From NCBI RefSeq assembly GCF_001625445.1, contig NZ_LWHG01000021.1, forward strand, positions 310,001 through 374,000: a stretch of 64,000 nt of DNA, in the 5' to 3' direction. Position 1 is the stretch's first letter, and each line of letters begins with the position of its first letter. Shown here in pieces: positions 53,093 to 61,171 of this stretch. The DNA comes from Haladaptatus sp. R4. Its GTDB lineage: Archaea; Halobacteriota; Halobacteria; Halobacteriales; Haladaptataceae. A program made the position numbers and the translations under genes. Below the pieces are notes generated by a model, which was not told where the DNA came from, made no database searches, and saw only the letters and a program-made list of their open reading frames with translations.

Positions 53093-53884
53093 ATGGAGTA
53101 CGTGCAGGAGCGGGTGACGACGCTCCACGACCTGAACGGGCGGGTTCCCGACGCGCCGACCGACCGGACGTCGGTCGTCGTCCCACTGACCGACCGGGAG
53201 TACGGGTCCCGGACGGCCGAACGCGTCTTCGCGACGCTCGAAACGGTCGCCCCGAACCGCGTCGTCGTTCCGCTTCGCGCCCCCGGCGATTCCGTCGGCC
53301 GGATTCACGACTGGCTCTCGTCGTTCGACCTGCCGCTCACGCTGCTCTGGTGTTCCAACCCACGGGTCGAGACGCTGTTGGACGATCACGGGCTTGCAGG
53401 CTCCGCCGGAAAGGGCCGGGACGTCTGGCTGGCGCTCGGCGTCGCGGCGGCCGATTCCGCGTTCGTCGTCTGCCACGACGCGGACACCGAAACGTACGAC
53501 CCGTCCATCGTCCCCCGCCTGCTCGCCCCGCTCGATACCGGCTTCTCGTTCACGAAGGGCTACTACGCTCGCGTCGAGGAGAACCGCCTCTACGGTCGGT
53601 TGTTCCGACTGTTCTACGCGCCGCTCGTTCGCACGCTGCTGGGAGCGAACGACGGAGAAATCCTCGACTATCTCGGCGCGTTCCGCTACGCGCTGGCCGG
53701 GGAGTTCGGCATGACCGCCGACCTCGCCACCGGCATGCGCGTCGAGCGCGACTGGGGACTGGAGGTCGGTACCCTCGGGAACGCCTTCGAGCACGCCGGA
53801 TTCGGAGGAAGCGCGCAGGTTGACCTGGGTCGCTACGAACACGCCCATCGCGGCGTGGCCGGCCGGGCGGCCTCTCCACCATGA
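53093..53884 (+). CDS. GT-A-type glycosyltransferase (gpgS-like), N-terminal part
   Basis: A 263-residue family 2-like glycosyltransferase similar to glucosyl- or mannosyl-3-phosphoglycerate synthases, which make compatible solutes or glycolipid precursors. GKGRDVWLALG is followed by FVVCHDADTETYD, where the DxD motif (DAD) binds metal and sugar nucleotide, and by GYYARVEENRLYGRLFRLFY. The C-terminal DWGLEVGTLGNAF region follows. The stop lies at 53882-53884, overlapping the next start (ATGA), but the natural continuation of the sequence probably lies in the next frame (see the next entry). Confidence 0.85.
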   Translation: MEYVQERVTTLHDLNGRVPDAPTDRTSVVVPLTDREYGSRTAERVFATLETVAPNRVVVPLRAPGDSVGRIHDWLSSFDLPLTLLWCSNPRVETLLDDHGLAGSAGKGRDVWLALGVAAADSAFVVCHDADTETYDPSIVPRLLAPLDTGFSFTKGYYARVEENRLYGRLFRLFYAPLVRTLLGANDGEILDYLGAFRYALAGEFGMTADLATGMRVERDWGLEVGTLGNAFEHAGFGGSAQVDLGRYEHAHRGVAGRAASPP

Positions 53885-54198
53885 GCGAGGGCGTCGGAAA
53901 CGCCCTCTTCCGGGTCTGTGAGAACCACGGCGTCGCCCCCGAGTACGACACGCTCCCCGCCCGCTACCGCGACACCGGCCGCGAGTTCGTCCAGCAGTAC
54001 GCCGCCGACGCCGCGTTCAACGGACTGGAGTACGATCCGATGGCCGAGCGCGAACAGGTCGAAACCTACGCCGACGCCATCCGTCCGCCGGAACGTTCCG
54101 GTGGAAGTGAGGTTCTCCCGGCCTGGGACGACGTTGCGATTTCCCCTGCGGATGTTCTGGACGCCGCGCGAGCGGAACTTTCGGGCCAGCGCCACTGA
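53881..54198 (+). CDS. C-terminal part of the glycosyltransferase, or a separate small protein
   Basis: An open frame of 105 residues: MSEGVGNALFRVCENHGVAP, YDTLPARYRDTGREFVQQYA and a helix-rich remainder. In its own frame the bases before the ATG read GPGGLSTM, which resembles the C-terminal continuation expected for the upstream enzyme. One missing base near 53862 would join the two into a 368-residue protein. Alternatively they are two coupled genes with an ATGA overlap. I favour the first explanation at about 65 percent. Confidence 0.7.
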   Translation: MSEGVGNALFRVCENHGVAPEYDTLPARYRDTGREFVQQYAADAAFNGLEYDPMAEREQVETYADAIRPPERSGGSEVLPAWDDVAISPADVLDAARAELSGQRH

Positions 54199-54294
54199 GG
54201 GACAGCGACGAAACGGTTCCCTAGAAGTCCGCTCGGCCGTTCGCTACGACGAGACGTTTATGATTCATATGCGATTTCAATAACTGCGATGAAG

Positions 54295-54823
54295 ACTTCG
54301 AAAGCCCCCGCCCGTTCGCGGTCGCTGTCGCTCCCTGCGTTATCCCTCGCACGCTATTGGCACCGACCGTCGGCCGACAATTGGTTCGCGGTTTCACCGG
54401 ACTCCGTCCGGTTGACCGCCAAGCAACGCTTGGCAATTTCGCCAGATGGAGTCTGGCTGATTGCCGAGCGTTGCTCGGCAATTACACCGCTCACCCAGAG
54501 GTTTCGCAGAAACCTCGCTGGCCTCCGGTCGGTACCAACGCGCGCCACTTGGCTGGACGGGCAAGGCGCTACTGAGCAACCGGATGGCGCGCGAAGGCGC
54601 ACGGAAGTGCGCCCGCGCGAGGGATGACCGAAGTGAGTGAAACGAACTGAGGGAATCGGTTGGGGAGGCGTGTGGTGCAGTGCGGTTGCAGTGTCTGGGT
54701 GGATTGAAAGGGGCCGACCGTTCGCGCAGCGTTTAGTCGCTGTGTAGGCCCTATCTGCGCGGGCGTTGCGGAGAGCGCAGATATCCTGCACAGCGACCGC
54801 GAACGGGCGGGGGCTTTCGAGGT
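54295..54823. repeat. Composite element with 34-bp terminal inverted repeats
   Basis: Bases 54295-54328 (acttcgaaagcccccgcccg and on) match the reverse complement of 54790-54823 at 33 of 34 positions. Inside are the four-hairpin cassette (54396-54480) and, at 54596-54676, a module (gcgcgagggat ... cggttggggagg) that matches the complement of 7681-7760. No transposase gene. Reads as a non-autonomous mobile or intergenic palindromic element related to the one at 7627-7979. Confidence 0.75.
54396..54480 (-). repeat. Four-hairpin cassette, second copy
   Basis: Four consecutive hairpins, each with a three-base loop: 54396-54412 (accggac), 54418-54434 (gccaagc), 54441-54457 (gccagat/gtctggc, one G-T pair), 54462-54480 (tgccgagc). 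Read on the minus strand they are in the same order and with nearly the same stems and spacers as 27937-28022. Confidence 0.88.
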
Positions 54824-54986
54824 AGTGTTCTCAGTAGTTGCTCTCTTAATGAAACCAGAAGCAACCCGTAGCGAACGGACGTAGGCTTTCGAGGGAATCC
54901 TCTCGGCAACGACACTCACAGATCGACCAAACACATCTGTTCGTAGCGGACGGTAGCTCTCCAACCGAAAAACCCCAACCGAATCG

Positions 54987-55397
54987 TCACTCGAAACCGA
55001 GCGAGCGGTTCGAGGAGAGGTCGTGCGTGATCGAGGAGCCCTGTTCGACGAACTCGTAATCGTCGTCGGTCAGGTAGATATCCCCGTCCTCGACGGTGAT
55101 ATCGACTTCGTCCAGCACGGCGTCTTCGCAGGGGCCGTAGGTGCAGACCCCGGTGTCGGCTTCGAACAGCGCGCCGTGTTTGCCGCAGACGAGTTCGCCG
55201 TCGCGCATGCTCGCGCCGTCGCCCTTGTCGAGGCGCACGTCGGTCCAGTGCTGACAGTAGTTTCGCCACGCTCGGACGTCGCCGTCGTCGGCGACCAGGA
55301 TGGCCTCCTCCTCGTCGAAGCCCTCCCGAATCGTGAACAGGAAGGTGGTGTCGTCCGGGAGCTCCTCGACAGCGGCGATTCGGCTGTGCTCGTCCAT
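54987..55397 (-). CDS. Rieske [2Fe-2S] domain protein
   Basis: A small soluble Rieske ferredoxin-like protein of 136 residues. The cluster ligands are Cys-x-His in RNYCQHWTDV and Cys-x2-His in LVCGKHGALFEADTG. It has no membrane anchor and no oxygenase domain, so it is an electron carrier or a component of an oxygenase system. An acidic C-terminal tail (LTDDDYEFVEQGSS) follows. It is the last gene of a minus-strand group with pabC and pabA, 49 bases downstream of pabC; the electron partner is unknown. Confidence 0.92.
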   Translation of the reverse strand: MDEHSRIAAVEELPDDTTFLFTIREGFDEEEAILVADDGDVRAWRNYCQHWTDVRLDKGDGASMRDGELVCGKHGALFEADTGVCTYGPCEDAVLDEVDITVEDGDIYLTDDDYEFVEQGSSITHDLSSNRSLGFE

Positions 55398-55446
55398 CGA
55401 CCGGGATTTGCGGCCGAGGGAGTTTGAGCCTTTTCAAACGGGCGCT

Positions 55447-56316
55447 CTACGCGTCCGGATCGTAGTGGCGCGATTCGACCAGCGCGTCGAACGCGGCGGC
55501 GAGTTCGTCGGTCACGGGTCCGCCGCCGATTTCGACACCGTCGAGGGAGGCGAGCGGGCGGAGTTCCCACGTCGTGTTCGTCAGGAACGCCTCGTCGGCC
55601 CGCCGAACCGCCGCGGGGTCGTAGCGACCCGTCTCGGTCGGGATTCCGGCGTCGTCGGCGAGCGAGCGGACGACGTCTCGCGTGATTCCGGGGAGCACGG
55701 GACCCGAGAGCGACGGCGTGTGGAGCACCCCGTCGCGGACGAAGAACAGGTTGCTCGTCGCGCCTTCCGTCACCGCGCCCGTCGAATCGAGCAGGACGGC
55801 TTCGTCCGTGTCCGCGTCGAGTTCCAGACGGGCCAGAATCCCGTTCAGGTAGTTGTGCGTCTTCGCGTGGGCGGGGAGCGCCGCGTCGGGAACACGCTGC
55901 GTCTCCACGACCTCGGCGGTCGCCGGGGCGTCCCAGACCGAGGTCCCATCGATTCCGCCGCGGGGGAGTTCCGAGACCATCACGACGACCGTCGGATTCT
56001 CGGCTGGACCGGGCGAGAGTTTGCCGGGTTGGGGACCACGGGAGACGGTGAGTTTGACGTAGGCGTCACGGAGGTCGTTCGCGTCGAGCGTGTCGCGGAT
56101 ACGTTCCAGAAAGTCCTCGTCGGAAATCCCGTGATCGAGTGCGAGCGCATCGCAGGTCGCTTGCAGGCGCTCGGCGTGTGCCTCCCATTCGAACGCGGTT
56201 CCGCCGTAGGCGCGCAGGGTTTCGAAGGCCGCGTCGCCGTACATGAAGCCGCGGTCGCGGACGCTCACGGTCGCCTCGTCGGCCGGAACGATGTCGCCGT
56301 TCACGTGGTAGTACAT
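55447..56316 (-). CDS. pabC: Aminodeoxychorismate lyase / class IV aminotransferase
   Basis: PLP enzyme that releases pyruvate from 4-amino-4-deoxychorismate to give p-aminobenzoate; branched-chain aminotransferase is the close alternative. The 289 residues have the class IV pattern: RDRGFMYGDAAFETLRAYGG, AKTHNYLNGILARLELD (Lys for PLP), TGAVTEGATSNLFFVRDG, TRDVVRSLADDAG and EAFLTNTTWELRPL. It overlaps the 3' end of pabA by 16 bases, so the two are co-translated. Confidence 0.9.
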   Translation of the reverse strand: MYYHVNGDIVPADEATVSVRDRGFMYGDAAFETLRAYGGTAFEWEAHAERLQATCDALALDHGISDEDFLERIRDTLDANDLRDAYVKLTVSRGPQPGKLSPGPAENPTVVVMVSELPRGGIDGTSVWDAPATAEVVETQRVPDAALPAHAKTHNYLNGILARLELDADTDEAVLLDSTGAVTEGATSNLFFVRDGVLHTPSLSGPVLPGITRDVVRSLADDAGIPTETGRYDPAAVRRADEAFLTNTTWELRPLASLDGVEIGGGPVTDELAAAFDALVESRHYDPDA

Positions 56317-56912
56317 GGTCCTCCCGATTCACGCTCCCGTTCGTCTTCGCACAGTTCACAGAAGTTCCGCACGAGGCGTTTCCCTTCGTCGGTGAGAATG
56401 CTCTCGGGGTGGAACTGCACGCCAACGTGCGGCAGGGTCGCGTGCCGAACCCCCATCACGATGCCGCGCTCGTCCGTCGTCCGCGCCGTCTCGACGAGCA
56501 CGTCCGGAATGTCACCGTGTTCGACCGCCAACGAGTGGTATCGCCCGACATCGAACTCCGTGGGCAACCCGTCGAAGATTCCCTCGCCGTCGTGTGTCAC
56601 CGTCGATGGCTTCCCGTGGACGACGTCCGGCGCGTGGCCGACCCGCGCGCCGTGGGCCGCACAGAGCGCCCTGAAGCCCAAACAGACGCCGAGCGCGGGA
56701 TAGGTGGTTTCGGAAAAGACGGCCATCGAAACCCCCGCGTCGTCCGGGGTTCCGGGACCCGGCGAGACGACGATTCCGTCGGGGTCGAGGGCGCGGATAC
56801 CGGCCACGTCGATGGCGTCGTTCCGCCGGACGACCACCTCGTCGGCGAACTCGCCGAGATACTGGACGAGGTTGTAGGCGAACGAGTCGTAGTTGTCGAT
56901 GACGAGAATCAT
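56301..56912 (-). CDS. pabA: Aminodeoxychorismate synthase glutaminase component
   Basis: Class I glutamine amidotransferase that supplies ammonia to PabB; 203 residues. The fold marks are ILVIDNYDSFAYNLVQYLGE and GIVVSPGPGTPDD; the catalytic triad Cys (GVCLG), His and Glu (QFHPES) is kept. Unusually the loop after the Cys reads GVCLGFRALC instead of GVCLGHQALC. One base gained and one lost nearby would explain both changes (bases about 56671-56680). It overlaps pabC. TrpG-type anthranilate synthase is an alternative name. Confidence 0.9.
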   Translation of the reverse strand: MILVIDNYDSFAYNLVQYLGEFADEVVVRRNDAIDVAGIRALDPDGIVVSPGPGTPDDAGVSMAVFSETTYPALGVCLGFRALCAAHGARVGHAPDVVHGKPSTVTHDGEGIFDGLPTEFDVGRYHSLAVEHGDIPDVLVETARTTDERGIVMGVRHATLPHVGVQFHPESILTDEGKRLVRNFCELCEDERERESGGPCTTT

Positions 56913-57020
56913 TGTGGGATGAGCGACGGTGATGGTCTCTATGCCGTCGGTTGGCGGACCGGGACGTAAAAGCTGACTCTTTTCGAAGCGGGTTCGACAA
57001 CGAACGATGACCGCCCGAAC

Positions 57021-57557
57021 TCAATCGTCGCCGTTCTCGAACCGCACCACGTCGGTGTCGGTGCCGGTGTCGGGATCGCGTTGGGCGACGATGGAGAGCG
57101 TCTCGCGGGCGAGGGATTCCACGTCGTCCAACCCGCGGTCCGTGTCGACCTGTTCGAGGGGGCCAGAAGGCGACGGACGCGCCGCTGCCGAGCGCGGTCA
57201 CGTCGGACGCGAGCACGAGGCCGTCGCTCCCGACTTCGCGGAGACCGACGTCGCCGTTCGAATCCCACCCCACGACCAACCCGTCGAGACCGAGTTCGCC
57301 CGTCAACTCGCTCGCAACCTGCGCGATTCGGTCGATGTGGACGTCGTCGCTCTCCTCTCGACTGCGGTCGAGTTCGGTGCCGAACCGACGGTCGAACTCC
57401 TCGATTGCTCCGACGTCGCCGACGACGGCGCACCGGCGTCGTCGTACTCGAACACCCGCCGGACGCCGTCCGAGGTGACGGCGTCGTCGCTCGTGACTCG
57501 GCGGTCGGCGGCGAGAACGGTACCTTCGGCACACCGAATTCCGATAACGGTCGCCAT
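57021..57557 (-). pseudogene. Proteasome beta-like (Ntn-hydrolase fold) protein, two frameshifts
   Basis: The start at 57557 encodes MATVIGIRCAEGTVLAADRR and on to VRRVFEYDDAGA, then a missing base near 57430 moves the frame to VVGDVGAIEEFDRRFGTELD and LGSGASVAF; a run of five G at 57158-57162 (C on this strand) with one extra base returns it to LEQVDTDRGLDDVESLARET and VRFENGDD. The net length is in frame (178 residues). This is the proteasome-like fold of haloarchaeal proteins lacking the N-terminal Thr nucleophile, so probably not a peptidase. Two separate single-base events in one gene suggest sequencing error. Confidence 0.75.
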
Positions 57558-57630
57558 GGATGGAGGTCGGGACGGAGCCAAAAGAGGATTGTTGCCGCCG
57601 GGTCACCGTGCCACCCGCATCTCGACGGAC

Positions 57631-58872
57631 CTACGCCTCGGCGACGGGCCGACGGCGGGTCCGGTAGACGCTCATGGAGGCGATAGAGAGCGCGATGACG
57701 AGCGCGACGACGGCGCTGCCGACGAAGAGCGGGTAGTAGCCCGTGACCTCGGCGAGCGCGGCGAACAGGACCGGTCCCGCGGCGCGCCCGAGGAACGTCG
57801 TGCTGTTGCGTAGGCTCAGCGCCCCGCCGCGCAGTCCCGCGGAGACGAGGTCGCTGATAGCGGCGTCCACGGCGGGCATGGACAGGCCGAGACCCGCACC
57901 GAGGACGAGCATCGTCACGCCGATGAAGACCGGCGAGGGTGCCAGCCACGCGCCGAACAGGCCGACGGAATAGCAGGCGAACCCGGCGGCGATGAGGCCG
58001 TAGTTCGACGTGTACCGCGCGAACCAGCCGTTCTTCGCGGAGACGACGACCGACGAGAGTTCCGCGACCGAGAGCAGGAGTCCGATGGCCAACGCCGACA
58101 GGCCGAAGTCCCCGGCCAGCAGGAACGGCAGAATCGTGAGCACCGTGCCGAACAACAGCAGTTCAGTCATGCACGCCGCCCCGTAGCAGACGAGCGCGTC
58201 GGGTCCGCTGAGGACGCTGGCGGCGCGGCGCAGATAGGCGAGTCCCTTCGAGTCGCGTTCGTGGGCGGGTTCCTCCAGATGCCGAACCGCGTACAGCGCG
58301 AGCGGCAGGCCGAGCAGGTAGGCGAGGTACGGCACGTTCCACGCGACGGTGGCGAGCGCGCCGCCGACGATGGGGAAGAGCGCGGCCCCCGCGGACAGCA
58401 CCGCGTTGTTCATCCCGAGTACGGAGTTCCGTTGGGTGCCCTCGAACGAATCCCCGATGAGCGTGACGGTGGTGATGAAGATACCGGCGGCGGCGGTCCC
58501 GCCGATGGTTCGCAACAACAGGATGGCCTCGTAACTCGGCGCGAGAGCGATAGCACCGCCCGAGACGCTGAACGCGATCAACCCCCAGATGAGGACGGCC
58601 CGCCTACCGACTCGGTCGGCGAGCATGCCGATGAACGGCGACAGCACGATTCCGGTCAGGAAGTAGGTGCTGATGAGCAGACTCGCCTGCGCGTCGGTGA
58701 TCCCGAACGCGTCCCGAAACGCGGGCAGCGTCGGACTGATGAGCGGGACGCCAAGCGGCGCGAGGAGCGTCGCCGCGAGGACGATCTGGACAGTGGACGA
58801 CCGCCACGGGGACGTCTCCTCGTCGGTATTCGTGTTGCTATCCCCGGAAGCGGATGGCTGTGGCGGCGTCAT
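57631..58872 (-). CDS. Major facilitator superfamily transporter
   Basis: A 413-residue MFS transporter with 12 helices and a polar N terminus (MTPPQPSASGDSNTNTDEET). The A-like motif is GMLADRVGRRAVLIWG between helices 2 and 3, and RTIGGTAAAGIF follows in helix 4, as in the drug:H+ antiporter family (DHA1). The gene has its own transcription region and precedes the proteasome-like gene on the same strand. Substrate unknown, with drug-like compounds most probable. Confidence 0.92.
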   Translation of the reverse strand: MTPPQPSASGDSNTNTDEETSPWRSSTVQIVLAATLLAPLGVPLISPTLPAFRDAFGITDAQASLLISTYFLTGIVLSPFIGMLADRVGRRAVLIWGLIAFSVSGGAIALAPSYEAILLLRTIGGTAAAGIFITTVTLIGDSFEGTQRNSVLGMNNAVLSAGAALFPIVGGALATVAWNVPYLAYLLGLPLALYAVRHLEEPAHERDSKGLAYLRRAASVLSGPDALVCYGAACMTELLLFGTVLTILPFLLAGDFGLSALAIGLLLSVAELSSVVVSAKNGWFARYTSNYGLIAAGFACYSVGLFGAWLAPSPVFIGVTMLVLGAGLGLSMPAVDAAISDLVSAGLRGGALSLRNSTTFLGRAAGPVLFAALAEVTGYYPLFVGSAVVALVIALSIASMSVYRTRRRPVAEA

Positions 58873-58983
58873 GGTTCCCCCCGTTCTCCGGCAATCCGTG
58901 CCTGCTAGAACTGACGCTGGGGAGGTAATTAATCTCAGCCCTACCGGCGCGTCGTAACCGTCCCGAAACGGAACTTTCGCCGA

Positions 58984-59646
58984 TCAGTTGACGTACGCGC
59001 CGACCAACCTCGACTCGATTCGCTGGAGTCGCTCGCTGACGGTCCCCGTCGAGAGGCCGAGTTCCTCGGCGAGTTCCCGGTGGGTCGTCTCCCGAGGAAC
59101 CTCGTAATAGCCCTCGCGAACGGCGAGGTCGAAGAGCGTCTCCTGCCGCTCGGTGAGTATCGACGAGAGTTTTCCCATGTCGGGTTCGTACTCGCCCATC
59201 CGTTCGAGTTTCAGGGAGATGCCGTCGGGAACGTCACCCGCGGCCTGTCGAATCGCATCGCTGGTTCCGATCACGGTGAGTTGGAGGCCGTGTTCGCTCC
59301 CCGTGTCGATGTACCGAATCGGCCAGTCGAGGACGATTTCGTGTTCGCGCAGGATGGTGAGCAGGTCATCGACCAGACCGCCGGTTCGACACTGCAAGTA
59401 GAGGACGCCGTAGCCGTCCTCACCGACGATATCGTATTCGATGGTTTCGGGCGAACCGGCTAACAGTTCCCGCGCGACGTCGAGGTCGCCGCGGAGTTCC
59501 ACGAGTTCCACGTATCGCCCCTCGTACACCGGTCCGACGTACCGAATCGTCTCGACCGTCACGTCGTCGGTCTCGGAGAGCAGGTCGTCGATGGGATGAA
59601 CCGCCGTGTCGTCCTCCCACGTCATGACTATCGTCGCGTACCGCAT
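58984..59646 (-). CDS. HTH_10 (bacterio-opsin activator-type) transcriptional regulator
   Basis: A 220-residue regulator. The C-terminal HTH_10 domain (about 165-220) reads LTERQETLFDLAVREGYYEV, then THRELAEELGLSTGTVSERL. The N-terminal 150 residues are the haloarchaeal sensory-like beta-rich domain found with many HTH_10 proteins. The start at 59646 lies 26 bases after a TATA box (59669-59676), indicating a leaderless mRNA. It is divergent from the cytochrome P450 gene with 89 bases between starts, which makes P450 a likely target. Confidence 0.92.
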   Translation of the reverse strand: MRYATIVMTWEDDTAVHPIDDLLSETDDVTVETIRYVGPVYEGRYVELVELRGDLDVARELLAGSPETIEYDIVGEDGYGVLYLQCRTGGLVDDLLTILREHEIVLDWPIRYIDTGSEHGLQLTVIGTSDAIRQAAGDVPDGISLKLERMGEYEPDMGKLSSILTERQETLFDLAVREGYYEVPRETTHRELAEELGLSTGTVSERLQRIESRLVGAYVN

Positions 59647-59668
59647 GGGGAACGATACCGCACGAGAG

Positions 59669-59676
59669 TATTTAAA
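59669..59676 (-). promoter_or_regulatory. TATA box for the HTH_10 regulator gene
   Basis: On the minus strand tttaaata lies centred 26 bases before the ATG at 59646. The plus side has ggatatag (59693-59700), a candidate for the P450 promoter, so the two core promoters are only about 20 bases apart. Confidence 0.6.
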
Positions 59677-59735
59677 CACACCTAGGATGATCGGATATAG
59701 AGATAGACCGCTGGGGGCAGTACTAGGAAACAACC

Positions 59736-61085
59736 ATGAGTAGCGACACACCCCCCACCGGGGACACGCCGCCGGGACCGGACGGCCTCCCCATCGTCGG
59801 AACGCGATGGGATTTCATCCGCGACCCGTTCGGCTTCATGACGGAAAACGCCCGCGAGTACGGTGACATCGTTCACTGGGAGGAACTCGACGGGCCGATG
59901 TATCAACTCAACCACCCCGACTACATCGAACAGGTGCTCGTCCAGAACAATCAGAACTACATCAAGGGCGAGGGGTTCCAGAACATCCTCGGACCGGTGC
60001 TGGGGAAGGGTATCCTGAACAGCGAAGGCGCGGTCTGGCGGCGCAACCGCCACCTCATTCAACCCGCCTTCCACCCCAAGGAGATTCAGCGATACTCCTC
60101 CATGATGACGGAGTTCACCGAGGAGGAACTCGCCACGTGGGAGGACGGCGAGACGCGACTCGTCCACGAGGACATGATGGAGGTGACGCTCAAAATCGTC
60201 GCGCGGGCGCTGTTCGGCGTCGATATCGACGACGAAGTCCACACCGTCGGGTCGGCGCTGGAGGAGTTCATGCTCGGTACCGAGAGCCTCGCCAACTTCA
60301 TCCTCCCGCCGGGGATTCCGACGCCGTCGAGGATGCAGATCAAGGACGCGCGGAAGCAACTCGACGACGTCGTCTACCAACTGATCCGGGAACGGCGCGA
60401 GGACCCGACCGGCGAGGGCGTTATCTCGACGCTCCTCGACGCGACGGACGAGCACGGCAACCACATGAGCGACGAGCAGATACGGGACGAAGTCGTCACG
60501 CTCCTGCTCGCCGGGCACGAGACGACGGCGCTCTCGCTGACGCTCACGATGTACGCCCTCGCGCAGTACCCCGAGGTGGAGGAGAAACTCATCGCGGAAC
60601 TCGACGAGGTGCTCGACGGCGAGACGCCGACGATGGCCGACCTGGACGAGTTGACGTACACCGAAAAGGTCGTCAAGGAGTCGATGCGACTCTACCCGCC
60701 CGTGCCGGGCATCGTCCGCGAGGCGACCAAACCGGACATCATCGGCGGCTACGAGATTCCGGCGGGTGCGACGGTGCAGATGAACCAGTGGGTCGTCCAC
60801 CGCGACCCGCGCTGGTACGACGACCCGCTCGCGTTCCAACCCGAGCGCTGGACCAAGGAGTTCGAGAAGTCGCTCCCGAAACTCGCGTACTTCCCGTTCG
60901 CGGCCGGTCCGCGGCGCTGTATCGGCGACCGCTTTGCCATGCTGGAGGCGCGTCTCCTGCTCGCCACCATCTACCAGCAGTTCCACATCGAACTCACGCC
61001 CGAGGCCGAACTGGACCTGATGGCGACCATCACGGCCCGCCCGAAGAAGGAGATACCGATGACCGTCCACCGGCGCTCCGACTGA
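59736..61085 (+). CDS. Cytochrome P450
   Basis: Heme-thiolate monooxygenase, 449 residues, soluble (no membrane anchor at the N terminus). The I-helix oxygen-binding motif is AGHETT (259-264), the ExxR pair is Glu315-Arg318 (ESMRLYPP), and the heme Cys is Cys395 in FAAGPRRCIGDRF. Closest in pattern to the CYP102/CYP109-like bacterial fatty-acid or steroid-type group, without a fused reductase. Electron donors are not next to it (Rieske protein is 4 kb away, other strand). Its promoter region is shared with a regulator of the HTH_10 type. Confidence 0.94.
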   Translation: MSSDTPPTGDTPPGPDGLPIVGTRWDFIRDPFGFMTENAREYGDIVHWEELDGPMYQLNHPDYIEQVLVQNNQNYIKGEGFQNILGPVLGKGILNSEGAVWRRNRHLIQPAFHPKEIQRYSSMMTEFTEEELATWEDGETRLVHEDMMEVTLKIVARALFGVDIDDEVHTVGSALEEFMLGTESLANFILPPGIPTPSRMQIKDARKQLDDVVYQLIRERREDPTGEGVISTLLDATDEHGNHMSDEQIRDEVVTLLLAGHETTALSLTLTMYALAQYPEVEEKLIAELDEVLDGETPTMADLDELTYTEKVVKESMRLYPPVPGIVREATKPDIIGGYEIPAGATVQMNQWVVHRDPRWYDDPLAFQPERWTKEFEKSLPKLAYFPFAAGPRRCIGDRFAMLEARLLLATIYQQFHIELTPEAELDLMATITARPKKEIPMTVHRRSD

Positions 61086-61171
61086 GCGAATTTCGCGGAC
61101 GACCCCGATTACAACTCGGATTTTCGTCATCGCCGAAAAATTTCATCATCGCTGAGAACATACGTCATCGT

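Larger units (their letters stand above)
54199..54986. other. 788-base gene-free region holding a composite repeat element
   Basis: Between the glycosyltransferase and the Rieske gene no gene is convincing. Most of the space is a 529-base palindromic element (54295-54823) that includes a hairpin cassette; both are listed separately. The right part up to 54986 shows nothing recognisable. Confidence 0.6.
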
